Shown in pieces: positions 1 to 12,093 of a DNA stretch of 64,000 bases. Origin of the DNA: Ophiobolus disseminans (lineage: Eukaryota > Ascomycota > Dothideomycetes > Pleosporales > Phaeosphaeriaceae); contig MU006225.1 in assembly GCA_010093685.1 (NCBI GenBank), positions 130,507 to 194,506 on the forward strand. The letters run 5' to 3'. Within the stretch, counting starts at the first letter, position 1. Each line of letters starts with the position of its first letter. The notes beneath the pieces were generated by a model that was given only the letters and a program-made list of their open reading frames with translations, was not told the DNA's origin and did no database searches. The translations under genes and the position numbers were made by a program.

Positions 1-1007
1 CCTGATCCGTAGCGCCCAGCACGGGCGTAAACGTCGCGAAGAACTTGACGCTCTGCGGATCGCGACCCTTCGCTTTGGCCAGGGCGCGAATATTTGCAAC
101 CTTGGGCGCTAGCACGAGAGGGGAGTGCGACGAGACGAATATGGCTTCTGCATGCGTGGCGGCGAATTCTGAGCCTGCGGATGAGGTGCCGGCTTGGAAG
201 AGGAAGGGCGTGCGCTGGGGTGAGGGGTCGACGATGTGGCGGGATTCGAGGGAGAGGAATTTTCCGGTGTGCTTGATGGTGCGGATTTTGGAGGGATCGA
301 TGTATTCGTCGGCGGCTTTGTTGGCAGTGATGGCGTCTGGGGACCAGGAGCCTTCCCAGAGTCTGGGGAGTGTGAGATTTGGGTGGGGAAGTGCATGGTG
401 ACAAACTTACTTGTAAAGTACGCGCAAATACTCGTCTGCTTGCGCATATCGCTCGTCATGCTCGATCGGAGTATCAATTCCAATTGCTTTGAACGCGGCT
501 TTCTTCCAGCTCGTCACGATGTTCCAACCAAACCTGCCATCGGTCAAGTGATCAAGCGTGCTGAAGCGTTTAGCCAGTAAAAACGGTGGTTCAAATGATG
601 TCGACGCCGTGATGGCGAAGCTGAGATGCTTGGTCACTGCTGCCATAGCTGAAATGGGCTGTGAAAGATTAGTTTCATCCACCGCAAATATCTCAAGGAC
701 ATACAATCGTCGGATCTGTCATCGGCCACTGCGCAGCCCTCCGAATACAATTATCCAAACTGCCTTCATACGTATCATACCCGCCATACGTATCAGCTAG
801 GAAAAGCGCATTAATCCCACCACGGTCCAGTAACTTGGCCAAGTCAATCCAATACTTCAATTTCCTCTTCGTCGCAGATTTGTCTTTTGGATTCTTCCAT
901 TGTCCTGGGCTCAGGTGGCCGACCGTACTCATATCAAATGCATTGATGAGGATCTTTTTCTTGGGGCCGGCGGTGCCATTGGTGGCATTAGTCGTAACTT
1001 CCGGCAT
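1..1007 (-). CDS. NtaA/SnaA/DszA-family FMNH2-dependent monooxygenase, 3' part missing
   Basis: Flavin monooxygenase of the bacterial-luciferase superfamily, nitrilotriacetate/dibenzothiophene-sulfone monooxygenase branch. Such enzymes take reduced FMN from a separate reductase and oxidise C-N or C-S compounds. Exons on the minus strand are 1007-705, 658-411 and 362 to the left edge; introns 659-704 and 363-410 have GT-AG ends. Family signatures seen: KKILINAFDM near the N-terminus, GHLSPGQW, LFLADTYGGYDTY, SAMAAVTKHLSFAITASTSF, TDGRFGWNIVTSW, HDERYAQADEYL, LWEGSW, PQRTPFLFQAGTS and EAIFVSSHSPL. About 300 residues are present of the roughly 450-500 usual; the C-terminus lies outside. The start is the first ATG, a few residues before the conserved KKILINAF. 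It is a diverged paralogue of the gene at 10300-12093, with no shared intron position. The true substrate cannot be read from the sequence. Confidence 0.9.
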
Positions 1008-1843
1008 AATTGCAACGTGCGTGAAAGAGCTTCAACGGCTAACAAATGTTCACCATCAGAGGTTTATGCAACGTCGCTTTGGGTGCTCGACGACGCGCAA
1101 GCATGTGCTCGCATAAACCGAACAACTTCCGAGGGCATGGTAGTGCGTATGAATACTTCACTTGCATGGGTTTCGCGATGGCGGATGGTGGTTCGGTTGA
1201 GCGTTTTCGTGATGCAGGGCTCGCATTGCGCCATCTGATAACGGTTGCCGATGTCGCGAACTTATAGTGGGGTAAGATGAGTAGCATGATGGCTGTTGAA
1301 TGTGCAATGAGCCGTTGTATGATTGCGTGCTACGCTGACACTTTTGCGAAGCAGGATGGGCGTGCAGTAGTTCGAATTGCCGTAGTGTGCGTGCTTCTCC
1401 GTATTTGGCGCTATCGACTCAGGTACGTCTTAGCTTATGCATTCAGTCCATGATACGCCTTTGAGAGGATGATATTGAAAAGAGGTATTGGTATTGACTA
1501 TACTGTGATTGTTTTGCATACCACTTTCACACGAGTGATCTTGTCGTAATATAGCCCTGTAGCGCACGAACAGGACTTGCCAGAAAGACACGATTTTTGC
1601 TAGAACGCAAAGGGAAGTTGGAGACAATTCTCTTCGACCATCGCGCATTTTCACGATTTAGTGCTTGTATAATCAGCAAGCAACGAGCCGGTTCACGCTG
1701 GGCCCACGACCACAGGAATAGCTTGCTTCTCTGGAGGGGTTTGCGCACTCGTTTCTCCTATGGAGCTTCCGCTCTCATTGTCAGACTGCGAGACAGTTTT
1801 GCTGTAATATGTTAACCTTGCACTTTCATAACGTGTGCTATCC
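1008..1843. other. Intergenic, no gene seen
   Basis: Upstream of the flavin monooxygenase and downstream of the ACS permease, both on the minus strand. Only short open frames without family motifs or plausible splice structure are present, on either strand. The 5' region of the monooxygenase must lie in the part near 1008. Confidence 0.6.
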
Positions 1844-3359
1844 TTACTTGTTCTTCTTCTTCACGTAGAAGTTTATGATGTGGGCGAGTACAATCAGGCA
1901 GACTGCATTCGCGAGCACAAATGGATAGCCTTTGTGGAAACGTGGCGCTTCCACAGTCTTGAAGACAAGAAGTGGTGTCCATGCCGTTGTAGATTGTGCC
2001 AATGTGTTCGCGAAGACCAGCGCAACAGATCTCTCGGCTGGCGAGTATTTCAGTTGGCTGTTGATCCAGCCGTAGAGAACACTGGACATAGCCACTGCAG
2101 AGTACGTCGTCATAAACGCGAACCAGAGTGCTTTTTCAGGGACATGCCAAATCGTAAGAATGATGAGGCCGATAATATTCCAAATGTGGGCAACCGTGAT
2201 AGCCCACGCAGGACCAAGGGCGAGATCGGATGCGAAGCACACAAATAGTGTGTAAAAGATACCAAGAGCCGGTGAAATGGCTCCAAGCTCATTCACGCGT
2301 GCAGGAGTGTACCGCTTTAGGCTCTTCAACCATAGCAGATATCCTCCTGTGGAAGTGTTGATTGAGCCATTCCAAAAGAAGATGTCGAGGAGGAGTAACG
2401 CCCAAACATGTGGGGACTTGGCGATTCGGATGAAGGTCTGCAACGTCACTTTTCCCTCGGTTTTGTGGCCGGCCTTTTGAAGCCGCGCCTTTGCGATTTG
2501 AACATCGATTTCTGTCAAAACCCATTTGTTGGGCTTCTCTGGCGTTCCAGGGAGAACGATGAGGCCGAGGATACCCACAGGTATAGTGATAATTGCGCAT
2601 ATGATGTACATCCATCGCCACCCTGCAAGATCATGGACACCATCAAGGCGTTTTGAAGCACCTGACTGAATCAGAGCCGCAGTCAAAGTTCCCAGCGTGA
2701 GGCCAACGTAGAAGAAGCCACCACGGCGGCCAATCTCATCGCCTCGATACCAAGAGCCTGGTACTTGGTAAGAACGTGCCAAAGCTTGTGTAATCGGCAG
2801 ACTGACCAAAGATGTAGTGTATCGCCGGGAAGAACGCTGCTTCGAACCAGCCAACAAGGAAGCGGTACGCGGCCAGTTCGGCATACGAATGAACGCGATA
2901 TTGAAGGAGAGTGAAGATGCCCCATGCAACGTCCAAGAATGGAATCAAATAGAACATGGGGACGCGAGTGAAGAGGTACATGAACGGAAGCTGGCCGAGT
3001 ACTGCGCCGAGGATGTACATGGTCTGCAGACGCACAAGTTCATTGCCTTTGAAGCCCAGGTCTTCTTTGAGGCCAGCAACGTAGGCATTGTCTGCATATG
3101 GTCAGACTCCATTTGTTCACTCGTCGGCGGAATTCCACTAACTGATGTTTGCTTGGTCGATGTACTTGACCCAATATGCCTGTAAATATATGATGAGTAT
3201 GATTACGGGATGGATTCTTATAAGGGTTCCACTTACCAAGAAGACATAGGGAACGATCAAAAGGTCCAACTTCAGTATCAACTTGCGCTCTTCTTTCGTG
3301 TCGTAATCTTGGAACCAGTGAACCTGGTACCATTTACGGGTCGTAGTCGGGGACGACAT
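1844..3359 (-). CDS. MFS permease, anion:cation symporter (Dal5/Tna1-like) family
   Basis: Plasma-membrane importer of the fungal ACS family, which carries allantoate, nicotinate, pantothenate and similar carboxylates. Exons: 3359-3237, 3179-3143, 3091-2807, 2757-1844; introns 3180-3236, 3092-3142 and 2758-2806 have GT-AG ends, giving 452 residues. Visible motifs are the first helix KLDLLIVPYVF, then VKYIDQANI, NNAYVAGLKEDL, TMYILGAVLGQLP, the helix-4/5 region RFLVGWFEAAFFP, GSWYRGDEIGRRGGFFY (typical of this family), a central loop with the PGTPEKPNKW segment, and a lysine-rich tail YVKKKNK. About 12 membrane spans are expected. For the third intron a CAG acceptor (2758-2760) was chosen over AAG a few bases upstream because it restores the family's IFGSWYR. 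It shares a 474-base divergent promoter with the Baeyer-Villiger-type monooxygenase, suggesting uptake of that pathway's substrate. Confidence 0.9.
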
Positions 3360-3833
3360 AATAGGGGTACCGGCACAGTGGTTTCGAGATATGATCCATC
3401 AAGTAGGGTTCAATACTGCATATATATGTGCTGAGGCATCGACATCCGCACTTCAGCTTGACCACAGTCGAAGATGCACGTTGTGCTCCTGGGCTAGATC
3501 AGCTGAGCTTTGCACGATGCGACGTGGCTTTCCGGAGCGATACTACAGCCAGTGAACTATCGGATTGAGCCACTGCAGGGACTCGAGCACGACAGGCGAA
3601 GCTAATCGCCACATGTCGATCCCGTCAGCGAGTGGGGAGAAGGCGTGCTCGCGTTGTACTGCATGAGCAATCCTGAGCGCGATAGCGGAATGATAACGGC
3701 TGTAGCACGTCTTGCAGATTTCCGATGCATCGTGCACGGTGAGATGGCTTGTGGCCAGACTTTAAAAGATGACATCGTGGTGACTTGTTCTCGAGGAGGA
3801 AGTGCATCGTTCGAACCGTCGGATTACCTAATC
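3360..3833. promoter_or_regulatory. Divergent promoter of permease and BVMO genes
   Basis: Non-coding stretch between two head-to-head start codons. A TATA-like run (TATATATG, 3421-3428) sits about 60 bases upstream of the permease ATG on its strand. No specific regulator site can be assigned by eye. The shared control region supports co-regulation of transport and oxidation. Confidence 0.5.
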
Positions 3834-5760
3834 ATGGCGCCTAATTCGGCAATACCCGCGGCAGACAAGGAAACAATCGAAGCCCAAACATCAAACTCGA
3901 CACGACGCGTTGCCCAGCTCACTGGCCATCTCGCCCCTGCGAAAGAGGCAGAACAAGTCAACCCTCGCCCTGAACTGCCAATCAATTATCCCATTTCGAA
4001 ATTGCGACTCGATTCTACCCACTGCATTGACCATGTTCGAGAGGTCAAAGTGGCCGTCATTGGCGCTGGACTCGCTGGTATCAACGCTGGCATCCTGCTT
4101 CCAGCCAAAGTTCCCGGTATCAATTTAACCATCTTTGAGAAAAACCATGATGTTGTGAGTAATCAACGGTGTTGTGCCTGTTTGCTTCTCTAAATTACTC
4201 TAGAGCGGAACCTGGCTCGAGAACATCTACCCGGGAGTGCGATGCGACATACCAGCTCACGTCTACCAATCGACATTCTCACCTAATACGCAGTGGTCGG
4301 AGATTTTTGCGAAAGGCCCTGAGATCCGCGACTACTGGCGAGCTCAGACCAAGAAGCATGATGTGTACAAGTACATCAAACTACGGCAGCGAGTCGACGG
4401 AGCCGAGTGGGATGACTCACAATCACTTTGGCACGTAAAGGTGCACGATGTAAAGAGCGACACAACGTACACAGAAACATTCAACTTCGTCATTACTGCA
4501 ATTGGACGCTTCAATGCGTGGAAGCTGCCCGATTATCCAGGTTTGGACGAGTACAAAGGCCACATACGGCATACTTCAAACTGGGACCCTTCATTTGATC
4601 CTTCAAACAAGAAGATAGCAGTTATTGGCAACGGTGCAAGCGGTATCCAGATTGTGCCTAATTTACAGCTTACCGCTACGCACGTAACGCATTTCGTCCG
4701 CAACCCTACCTGGATCGCAACATCATGGGCTGGTGACGAGCGGACCTTTGAGCCTCAGCCATATCCCGAATATCAACGGAAGTCATTTGAAGATCCTGGA
4801 ACGTATCTGGCATTCCGGAAAGAACTTGAAGACCGATACTGGAGGCGCTTTCGAGCTATGGTGCGTGGCTCATCAGATAATGAGGGCATCCGGGAACTAT
4901 TCGTCGATGTCATGAAGAAACGTGCAGCAAAGAAGCCTGAGCTCCTCGACGGGCTAATACCAGACTTCGCCCCACACTGTCGGCGGCTGACACCCGGACC
5001 CGGCTATTTGGAGTCACTGACGGAAGACAACGTCGAATTAGTCAAAGCTCCGATCAAGCGCTTTACATCAACTGGTATCGAGACAACAGATGGGAGATCA
5101 TTCGTGTTCGATGCGATTTTGTGTGCAACTGGCGCCAATACCGACCTTGTACCGCCATTTCCGATTAAGGCACGAGGAGAAGATTTAAACAAAGCTTGGA
5201 AACCGGACGGCAAATGGGGATTCCCATACACATATCTCGGAATGGCGACGCCTGGCTTCCCAAATTTGTTCTTCTTGGCTGGCCCCCATGCAACAGGACC
5301 CTCGGGCACCGTACCACAAGCTGTAGAGACAGCCTTAACATACTTCGCAAAGGTCTTCCGCAAAGCAGCCTCACAAGGCATCAAGTCAATCACACCATCG
5401 AAAGAAGCGGCAGATGACTTTGTTGATTATTGCGATGCATTCTTTCCAACGACGGTATTGACTGACAACTGTTCCTCGTGGAACAACGGAGGTGTGCCAG
5501 GGCAGCGCATCCATGGGCTTTGGCCTGGCTCAGCCGCCCACATCACCATTGTTCGACGAGAACCACGATGGGAGGATTGGGAGTATGAGCGTGAACACAA
5601 GGGTAACAGATTCGCCTATTTCGGCAATGGCTACACACAAGCCGAAACCGACGAGACGACTGATTTGACATCATATTTGAGAGCACCAGGACAGGAAGTC
5701 GACCTGAGGGACTTGCATGAAAGCTGGTGGGACGTGCCAGGAGCCAGGAAGAAATCTTGA
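3834..5760 (+). CDS. Flavin-binding monooxygenase, Baeyer-Villiger type
   Basis: FAD/NADPH monooxygenase expected to insert oxygen next to a ketone, giving an ester or lactone. Exons 3834-4154 and 4204-5760 (intron GTGAGT...CTCTAG) give 625 residues. The first Rossmann motif is VIGAGLAGINAG (GxGxxG at residues 77-82). It is followed by SGTWLENIYPGVRCDIPAHVYQ, the usual FAD-side segment, with the intron just before it. The Baeyer-Villiger fingerprint is YKGHIRHTSNW (residues 224-234), with Tyr in place of the usual first Phe. The NADPH Rossmann motif is VIGNGASGIQIV (249-254). The C-terminal ATG motif region is LCATGANTDLVPPF. The ATG at 3834 was chosen as a moderate-length start; the frame is open upstream to about 3645, so an earlier start is possible. 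The N-terminal extension of about 70 residues resembles 4-hydroxyacetophenone-type enzymes. Confidence 0.93.
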
Positions 5761-6468
5761 ATAGTATCGCATTCATAGCAACATACAAATGAGTTTTGGA
5801 CCTGCTCGTATCAGCTGTATACCTTGTCAGTTACACGCTACAATTACATTAACTTGAGCCAGGGCGCCGCTCTCTCATTTCGCGTCTCGCACCAGCTAGG
5901 TCCAGATCAATGTTACATCGCTCAATGCTCACAACCGCTTTCTTCAACTTCGAATCACGACATTCCCTTATCATTGTCGTCAACATCAAATCTTCGGTCG
6001 GATATGAACGATCATGACTCGTGCTTGAACGTCAACGTTGTTATGCCTCCGTCGATCTCCACGTGTTGAGAGTGGGTATCGGTAGTCGCGAACGTCAAGT
6101 ACCATGACGATGGCGTGCTACCCATCGGAAGGGTACCATGCCAAATTTCCCGACGTAGACTCGCATCGTTCTGCTTCAAGGCTAACTGCAAACCGACCGG
6201 TAAGGCCGAATTTTGAGACGTAAATGTCCGAGGACCGGAGACATGGTTCGCGAGTGTGGTCGTGGTCGTGATTGTGGTCGTATCAGTGGCGTACCACGCG
6301 CAGGGATTGTATCAGCGTGGGAGCATGGTACATTTCGCCTTTGTACCATTCGACGACACAAAGATCCTGGGCTACCTAAAGTCATCGTGAATGTCGCGGA
6401 ATCTTTCATATGCCATTCGACTCTAGACACACTCAGCCTTCCGTTCCTATCGTTCCCACATAATCGCC
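5761..6468. other. Intergenic, promoter of UNC93-like gene
   Basis: No convincing gene. A short imperfect run of GTGGTCGT-like units lies near 6254-6284. The stretch probably holds the BVMO 3' end and the promoter of the transporter starting at 6469. Confidence 0.5.
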
Positions 6469-8087
6469 ATGGCCGACAAAGACACCGCCCTCGAATCCGG
6501 TAGCGACACCAGCATCGAACGACGTGACTATCCAGGTACATTGGACCTCACAATCTATGGCGCTGTAACTGACAGTAAATAGTAAAATGGTACCGCTCCA
6601 CCTTCTTCAATATGACCATCCTCGGCCTGTGCAACTTCAGCGCACCAGGCATTTGGGGTGCAATGAACAGTCTAGGGGCTGGAGGATCTCAATCGCCGCA
6701 TCTAGTCAATGCAGGCAACTCTCTTACTTTCTGCTTGATGGTGGTGAGCTGCTTCTTTAGTAGTGTGCTTGTGCATTACATTGGTATCAAAGGTGCTTTG
6801 ATATTCGGAACGTAGGTTATGAACCGTCCATGCGCACTTCCATGGCTAATGTGTATATAGAATTGGATACGCTCCGTATGCAGCAGCTTTGGTGCGGATT
6901 AGTAAACCAATACGTCGGATGTACAACTGACTTGGAATAGTACACTAACAATCGCTTTGGCACAGAGTGGTTCGTCTATCTAGGCTCCTCTCTTTGTGGC
7001 ATATCTGCAGGCGTTTTCTGGATGGCCGAAGCCGCAATCGCAATCGCCTACCCTGAGCCATGGAATAAAGGCAAAGCACTCGGATACTGGCTTACCTACC
7101 GTCTTGCTGGCCAAATTCTCGGCGGCGCGATCAACCTTGGTCTCAATTCGGATCGGAACGAAGCTGGCAAAGTAACGCACACCGTCTACTTGGTTTTCAT
7201 TGCCCTTCAATGCGCTGGTCCTATCGTTGGCTTGTTCTTGAATCGACCCAGCAAGGTTCAACGCAAAGATGGAAAGAAAGTCGAGCTTGCTATCCTGGAG
7301 AATCCGTGGTTCGAAATTGAGCAAACTGCGAAGTTGTTCTTCACGAAGAGGTTCTTGCTTATTCTGCTTTGGATTGGGCAAGCGGTTTTCTCCGAGGCGG
7401 TATTCTTCACATATCTCGCTTGTGAGTTCCATAGCTATCCAAGATACCTGCACTGCTAACCGTGATAAAGTATGGTTCTCCGTCCGCGCCCGAGCACTCG
7501 GATCCTTCCTCTCCGGTATAATCGCAGTAACATGCGGTAACCTTCTCGGTAACTATCTAGACCGTACCAGGATTTCCTTGCGAACTCGTGCACGCAGCAC
7601 CTTCTGGGTCATTGTCGTCCTCCAGGGCGCGTGGTGGCTGTGGGCCACCATTCTCGTCACCGAATTCCGTTCCTCACAGCCGACATACGATTGGGTAACC
7701 CCCGGCTTCGGTCGCGCATTTGCAGTCTTCATCTTTTTGACCGCCGGTTTCCAGCTCAACTACCTGTTCTTGTACTTCTTCATCAGCAATCTTGCAGTCA
7801 ATGAGCCGGAAGTCATTCGGTACGCTGCGCTACTAAGAGGCAGTGAGAGTGCGTGGCAGGCGATCAGCTATGGCATTACGAGTGTTACAGTCTTTGCGGA
7901 GGTCGGCGCGGTCTATTGGAACTTTGCGTTGTGGGCGGTTGCGATTGGGCCGGCTTGGTTGGTGTTGAGGGAGTTCGGTGGCGAGAAGAAGACGGCGATC
8001 GAACAGACTGCAGATGATATTGTGACACCGCCGGTAAAGGTTGACCAGGTCGATCCGCAGGATGCGAAGGTGGGTGTCTTCGGTTGA
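6469..8087 (+). CDS. UNC93-like MFS transporter (copy 1)
   Basis: Multi-span membrane protein of the UNC-93/DUF895 branch of the major facilitator superfamily; substrates in fungi are essentially unknown. Exons: 6469-6535, 6583-6811, 6861-6891, 6941-7421, 7471-8087, all with GT-AG introns, giving 474 residues. Motifs: RSTFFNMTILGLCNFSAPG with AMNSLGAGG, the family's first helix; ALIFGTIGYAPYAAAL; TEWFVYLGSSLCGISAG; WMAEAAIAIAYPEPWNKGKA; the tail of helix 7 and WFSVRARALGSFLSG; a late loop with TYDWVTPGFGRAF; and LRGSESAWQAISYG. The C-terminus is a short acidic cytosolic tail. The third exon is only 31 bases. The paralogue at 12903-14442 shares the overall architecture and several motifs, so the two probably arose by duplication within the cluster. 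Confidence 0.9.
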
Positions 8088-8357
8088 TGTAAGAGTCGTG
8101 CGTTGCAGAGTAGGACGCACGAGCGAGGCGACGCAGATCAGCTCAAGGTGTTCTTGCTTCTGCCTGGATGATGTTAATGTGATGCGCATTAGATGTAGAG
8201 ATCTCGTTGATGTACTAGACATAGGCTGAGTGCAAGATCTTCGTTGTATTTCATCTGTACAGGGCGCCCCGGTTTTATGTTTGAATGGGTCTATCAATAC
8301 AGTTTACGCGACGCAATGATGGACAAATTCAAACAATAAGAAAAAGGGTGGTTGCTC

Positions 8358-9764
8358 TTAGTCTAGTACAGCCACCAACCGCCCTCCCCTGATCTCCCTC
8401 CTACGCATGCGATCGAGGCCATCGTTGATTCCTTCCAGCCCATCAACAGTACCCACAACATCCGGTGGTACTAAAAGTCCCTTGAGAAGCAATTTCTCGC
8501 ACCACGCGCTTAGCGCTTCGCCCACCTCAGGCACCTCGTGGAAAAGCTTGATCGGCACACTGTGCAACACAACGCCGTCCGGTAGGTCCGTCTTCGGCAA
8601 TCCTGTCAGTCCGACAAGATGCGACCAATGAGTCTGTGAAGGTACTTCGAGAGGCGTTGATGGCGGTGTGGGAAGTTTCGCGCCAGCACGTTCAAAGGCT
8701 TTCGAGTCCTTTGGGAATGCGGGAGCATTGGGCGAAGGAACAGCAAGGGCCCGCAGTAGATGCGCGGCTGTATCCTTGCCCTGGGTATCGAAGCCGAATC
8801 GTGCCCGCTCTGAAGTGCTTGCTCGTACGATCTCGATAGCTCTCTCCGGGTCGTGAGAGTCGACGACCAAATCAGGACGGATGGATTTGGTGGATGATAG
8901 CCTAAGCCCATGCCTAGCACTATCGACCACTGATACGATCTTAAGACCCGCGAGACGTGCAATTTGCTTCGCTAGATGTGCGCACGTCGAGCTTCCGCCC
9001 CAGATTACCAGAAAATCTCCTTTTTTGGCGCGCTCGACTCCCCCGATACCTTTTAAACATTCTTGTCGTATGTCTGTAGGAAGTTTCTCAGAGTCGATGT
9101 TCTTCACAATGTTCAAAAGATTTGGTCCATCCTCGATACTTGAGAAGTCCAGCCCCATGCAAATTCCCAAAGCGAGCACCGCTGACACGAAAGCCACTCC
9201 TAGGATGCTACCTGATTCTACCGATATGTTCTTGGGAAGTCGAATGGTGTTGAATGACGAAGCAATGCTGTACTGCTGATATGCAGCTTTGCGGAGGTCG
9301 CGATAGTCGGTGGAGGGAACGGTCACCAGGTCACCTAACTGTATGCGAGATGCTACCGCACTCCCGACCTTCACTACGGTTCCTGCAAATTCACGGCCAG
9401 CGACATACGGGAGGACTGGAACACCAAAACCAAAGTCACTTCCGAACATTAGCGACACGATGGAATGCCGAGCATTTTCACGGAACAGTGCTTACGGTGC
9501 TTTCCAATCAATCGGATTGAGACCTATAGCCTGTACCTTGACCAACAGCTCCCACTCATGCTTTACTTCTGGTATCGTGTGATCTGTCGTAGGTTCGTAT
9601 GGCTGGCGGGTCGCATGCAATAATAAAGCGGATTGATTGCTTGGTGGTGGTGACGTCGCGTCCTTTCTCTGGAAGTCCCCATGTACCTTCCGTCTCTTTT
9701 CACGCACAGGGCTGCTTGACGTTGGTGCCGCTGCACTTCGCGTCCGCTTCCTCCACGATGTCAT
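8358..9764 (-). CDS. GroES-like medium-chain dehydrogenase/reductase
   Basis: NAD(P)H-dependent oxidoreductase of the zinc-type alcohol dehydrogenase superfamily, closest in look to the fungal zinc-independent enoyl-reductase/quinone-reductase-like group. Exons 9764-9496 and 9438-8358 (intron GTAAGC...GGAAG) give 449 residues. Motifs: LLVKVQAIGLNPIDWKAP and PYVAGREFAGTVVKVG (GroES fold), VQLGD-like IQLGDLVTVPS, then the nucleotide fold with VIWGGSSTCAHLAKQIARLAG and IVSVVD, and a C-terminal GRLVAVLD. The structural zinc-ligand cluster of classical alcohol dehydrogenases is not apparent, so a reductase rather than an alcohol dehydrogenase is more likely. The first 60 residues are rich in Arg, Ser and Pro, with REKRRKV resembling a nuclear signal. 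The start is the first in-frame ATG; upstream of 9764 the frame has only a TTG. It is divergent from the second flavin monooxygenase. Confidence 0.88.
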
Positions 9765-10299
9765 GCTTGATCCCAACAGCCTCTTGAGTGACAATAAAAC
9801 AAAGAAAGTAAGATTTTATGACAGAATTTTGCGAAAAATATCGTTTGAGAAAGAAAGTAATCACGAGATGCCGTGTTCCAATGATAGGCTGTACAGGCTT
9901 ACAGCGGTCGTCATTCCGCATCGATGACTAGACAAGGTCCTGCATTCAAGCTAGCTGCGATTGTCCCTGAAGAGTCCATCATGGGTGGAGCAAAGGAATT
10001 GTCGGCATTGTGGGGTCTGATGGCGTAGCACAGTAGTGGGGTAGGTCCGCGACGAGAGGCGGAAATTGGCGACAACCCTTGTATGAGACCATAGCATCTC
10101 AAAGAGCCTATGTCGGAGGAGATGTGTAACGAGAGACGTAGGGTAGCATCATCCGGACGGTGTTAGGATCCGCAGATAAGCGATTGCGTTAAAGGACGTC
10201 GATAGCACACCATCCGCACCAACGAACCACCACATTTGTTTCGCTGACATTTGTCAGCAACCCTCTCACGACCATCAACCAGGCCACCAGCCAGGAATT
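9765..10299. promoter_or_regulatory. Divergent promoter of reductase and second monooxygenase
   Basis: Non-coding spacer of 535 bases between head-to-head start codons. No coding frame of note. It is the second divergent control region inside the oxidative cluster; no named operator could be recognised. Confidence 0.45.
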
Positions 10300-12093
10300 A
10301 TGGCGAAAAGAAAGCGAGTCAACGGTGCTGCAGCGACCAAGAATGCGAAGCAGAAAAATGGCGCAACCACTCCTGGCAAGAAATTGATCATCAATGCTTT
10401 CGTCGAGATGTGTAAGTTCACGTGACCACCGTCATTTCGGTATTCGTCCTTTTGTGATATTCCTTATGCGACGATCTCTTCGCTTTGAATGGAGCTCGAA
10501 GGCTAACGTTGAGAAACAACCCAGGCAGCGGCCATCAGTCGCCAGGCCTCTGGAGACACCCCGGTGACCACTCGCACGAGTTTAACGATGCCGACCATTG
10601 GGTCGAGCTCGCGAAGTTGCTCGAAGATGCTAAGATCCATGGAATATTCATCGCTGATGTCCTGGGTGGGTATGACGTCTACAATGAAAATTTAGATGCT
10701 GCAAAAATATCCGGTGCTCAATGGCCAGTCAACGAGCCACTGTCGGTCGTGAGTGCAATGGCTGCAGCAACCAAGAGCATTGGCTTCGGTGTGACGGTCT
10801 CTACGACGTATGAGCAGCCGTACCATTTGGCTCGAAGACTCTCGACGGCGGATCATCTCTCGAAGGGCCGGTATGTTGCGCCGATCCGCTATAACGCGTA
10901 CGTTCGCTGACCTTTGATAGACTTGGTTGGAATGTACGTTGGTGATGATGCTAATCTCGACAAAGCTGAAAATTTTGCAGATTGTAACAAGTTATCTCGA
11001 CTCTGCCGCGCGCAACATGGGCTTCAAAGAGCAGCTGCAGGTAAGTACGCCAGTTCGCCGTTGATATGCTGCTAACAGTATGAAGCACGATGAGAGATAC
11101 GCACAGGCTGAGGAGTACGTCAAGGTAATGTACAAGCTGCTCGAGTCTTCTTGGAGGGACGATGCGGTTGTGCTCGACCGAAAGAAAGGAGTCTATACTG
11201 TGCCTGATAGGGTGCGAGAGATCAACCACCACGGCAAATACTTTGACGTACCTGGGCCTCATATCTGCCAACCTAGCCCGCAACGGACACCGCTAATACT
11301 GCAAGCTGGTACATCTAAGGCTGGCAAGGTGTTTGCTGCGCAGAACGCTGAGGCAATCTTTGTTTCTGCACACGCGCCCGCAGTATGTGCGAAGAATATC
11401 GCTGAGATAAGAGAAGTCGCCTCATCCGAATTTGGTAGAGATGGTAAGAATATCAAGGTTCTTGCTCTCGTTACCCCAATACTGGGCAGGACAGAAGAAG
11501 AGGCACAGGCAAAACTAGCCGACTATCGCAAGTATGCCTCGCTAGAGGGAGCATTGGCACTCTTTTGTGGCTGGACTGGTATTGATCTGGGGAAGTATGG
11601 GGATGACGAAGAGTTGCGACAGGTCGAAAGCAATGCGGTACGATCTACGGTCGAAGGCTACGCTCGTTTCTCGCCGGGGACGTCGAAGTGGACAAAACAC
11701 ACTGTTGCTGAGCATGTCAGTATTGGTGGCAACGGGCCGATCTTCGTTGGAACGCCGTCGCAGGTGGCTGATGGATTTCAAACGTGGATCGATGAAGCTG
11801 ATGTTGATGGCTTCAACATCGTGAGTACCTCTTGTCTACTCAGTCATGCAATGCTAATACATCCGCAGGCGTACGCTCTCTTCCCACAGTCTTTCAAGGA
11901 TGTTATTGAGCTCTTGCTCCCGGAACTAAGGGCTCGGGGCATGTTCTGGGATGACTATGCTGTCCCAAATGGAACGTATCGAGAAAATTTCTACGCGAAG
12001 AAGGGGCAGAAGGGTCCGTTGGACGAGCACATCGCGTCTACATATCGATGGAAGGCTGGCGTGAAAGCGAGGGATCACGTTATCCCAGAGTGA
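10300..12093 (+). CDS. NtaA/SnaA/DszA-family FMNH2-dependent monooxygenase (complete)
   Basis: Complete paralogue of the enzyme at the left edge, 496 residues. Exons: 10300-10411, 10525-10870, 10921-10933, 10981-11040, 11086-11820, 11869-12093. The third exon is only 13 bases. The last intron (48 bases) is a multiple of three without an in-frame stop. Motifs: KKLIINAF, CSGHQSPGLWRHP, GIFIADVLGGYDVYNEN, SAMAAATKSIGFGVTVSTTY, KGRLGWNIVTSYLDSAARN, HDERYAQAEEYVK, LLESSW, PQRTPLILQAGTS, EAIFVSAHAP, and near the end GFNIAYALFPQSFKDVIELL and LRARGMFWDDY. The acceptor at 11084-11085 (GAAG) was preferred because the nearby CAG would break the frame before HDERY. A basic run (KRKRV) right after the start could be a nuclear signal. 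A partner FMN reductase is expected but not seen. Confidence 0.92.

Noticed and set aside
109..483. 124-codon minus-strand Pro/Ser-rich frame at the left edge
   Set aside because: Out-of-frame reading through the second intron of the flavin monooxygenase; the other frame has all family motifs.
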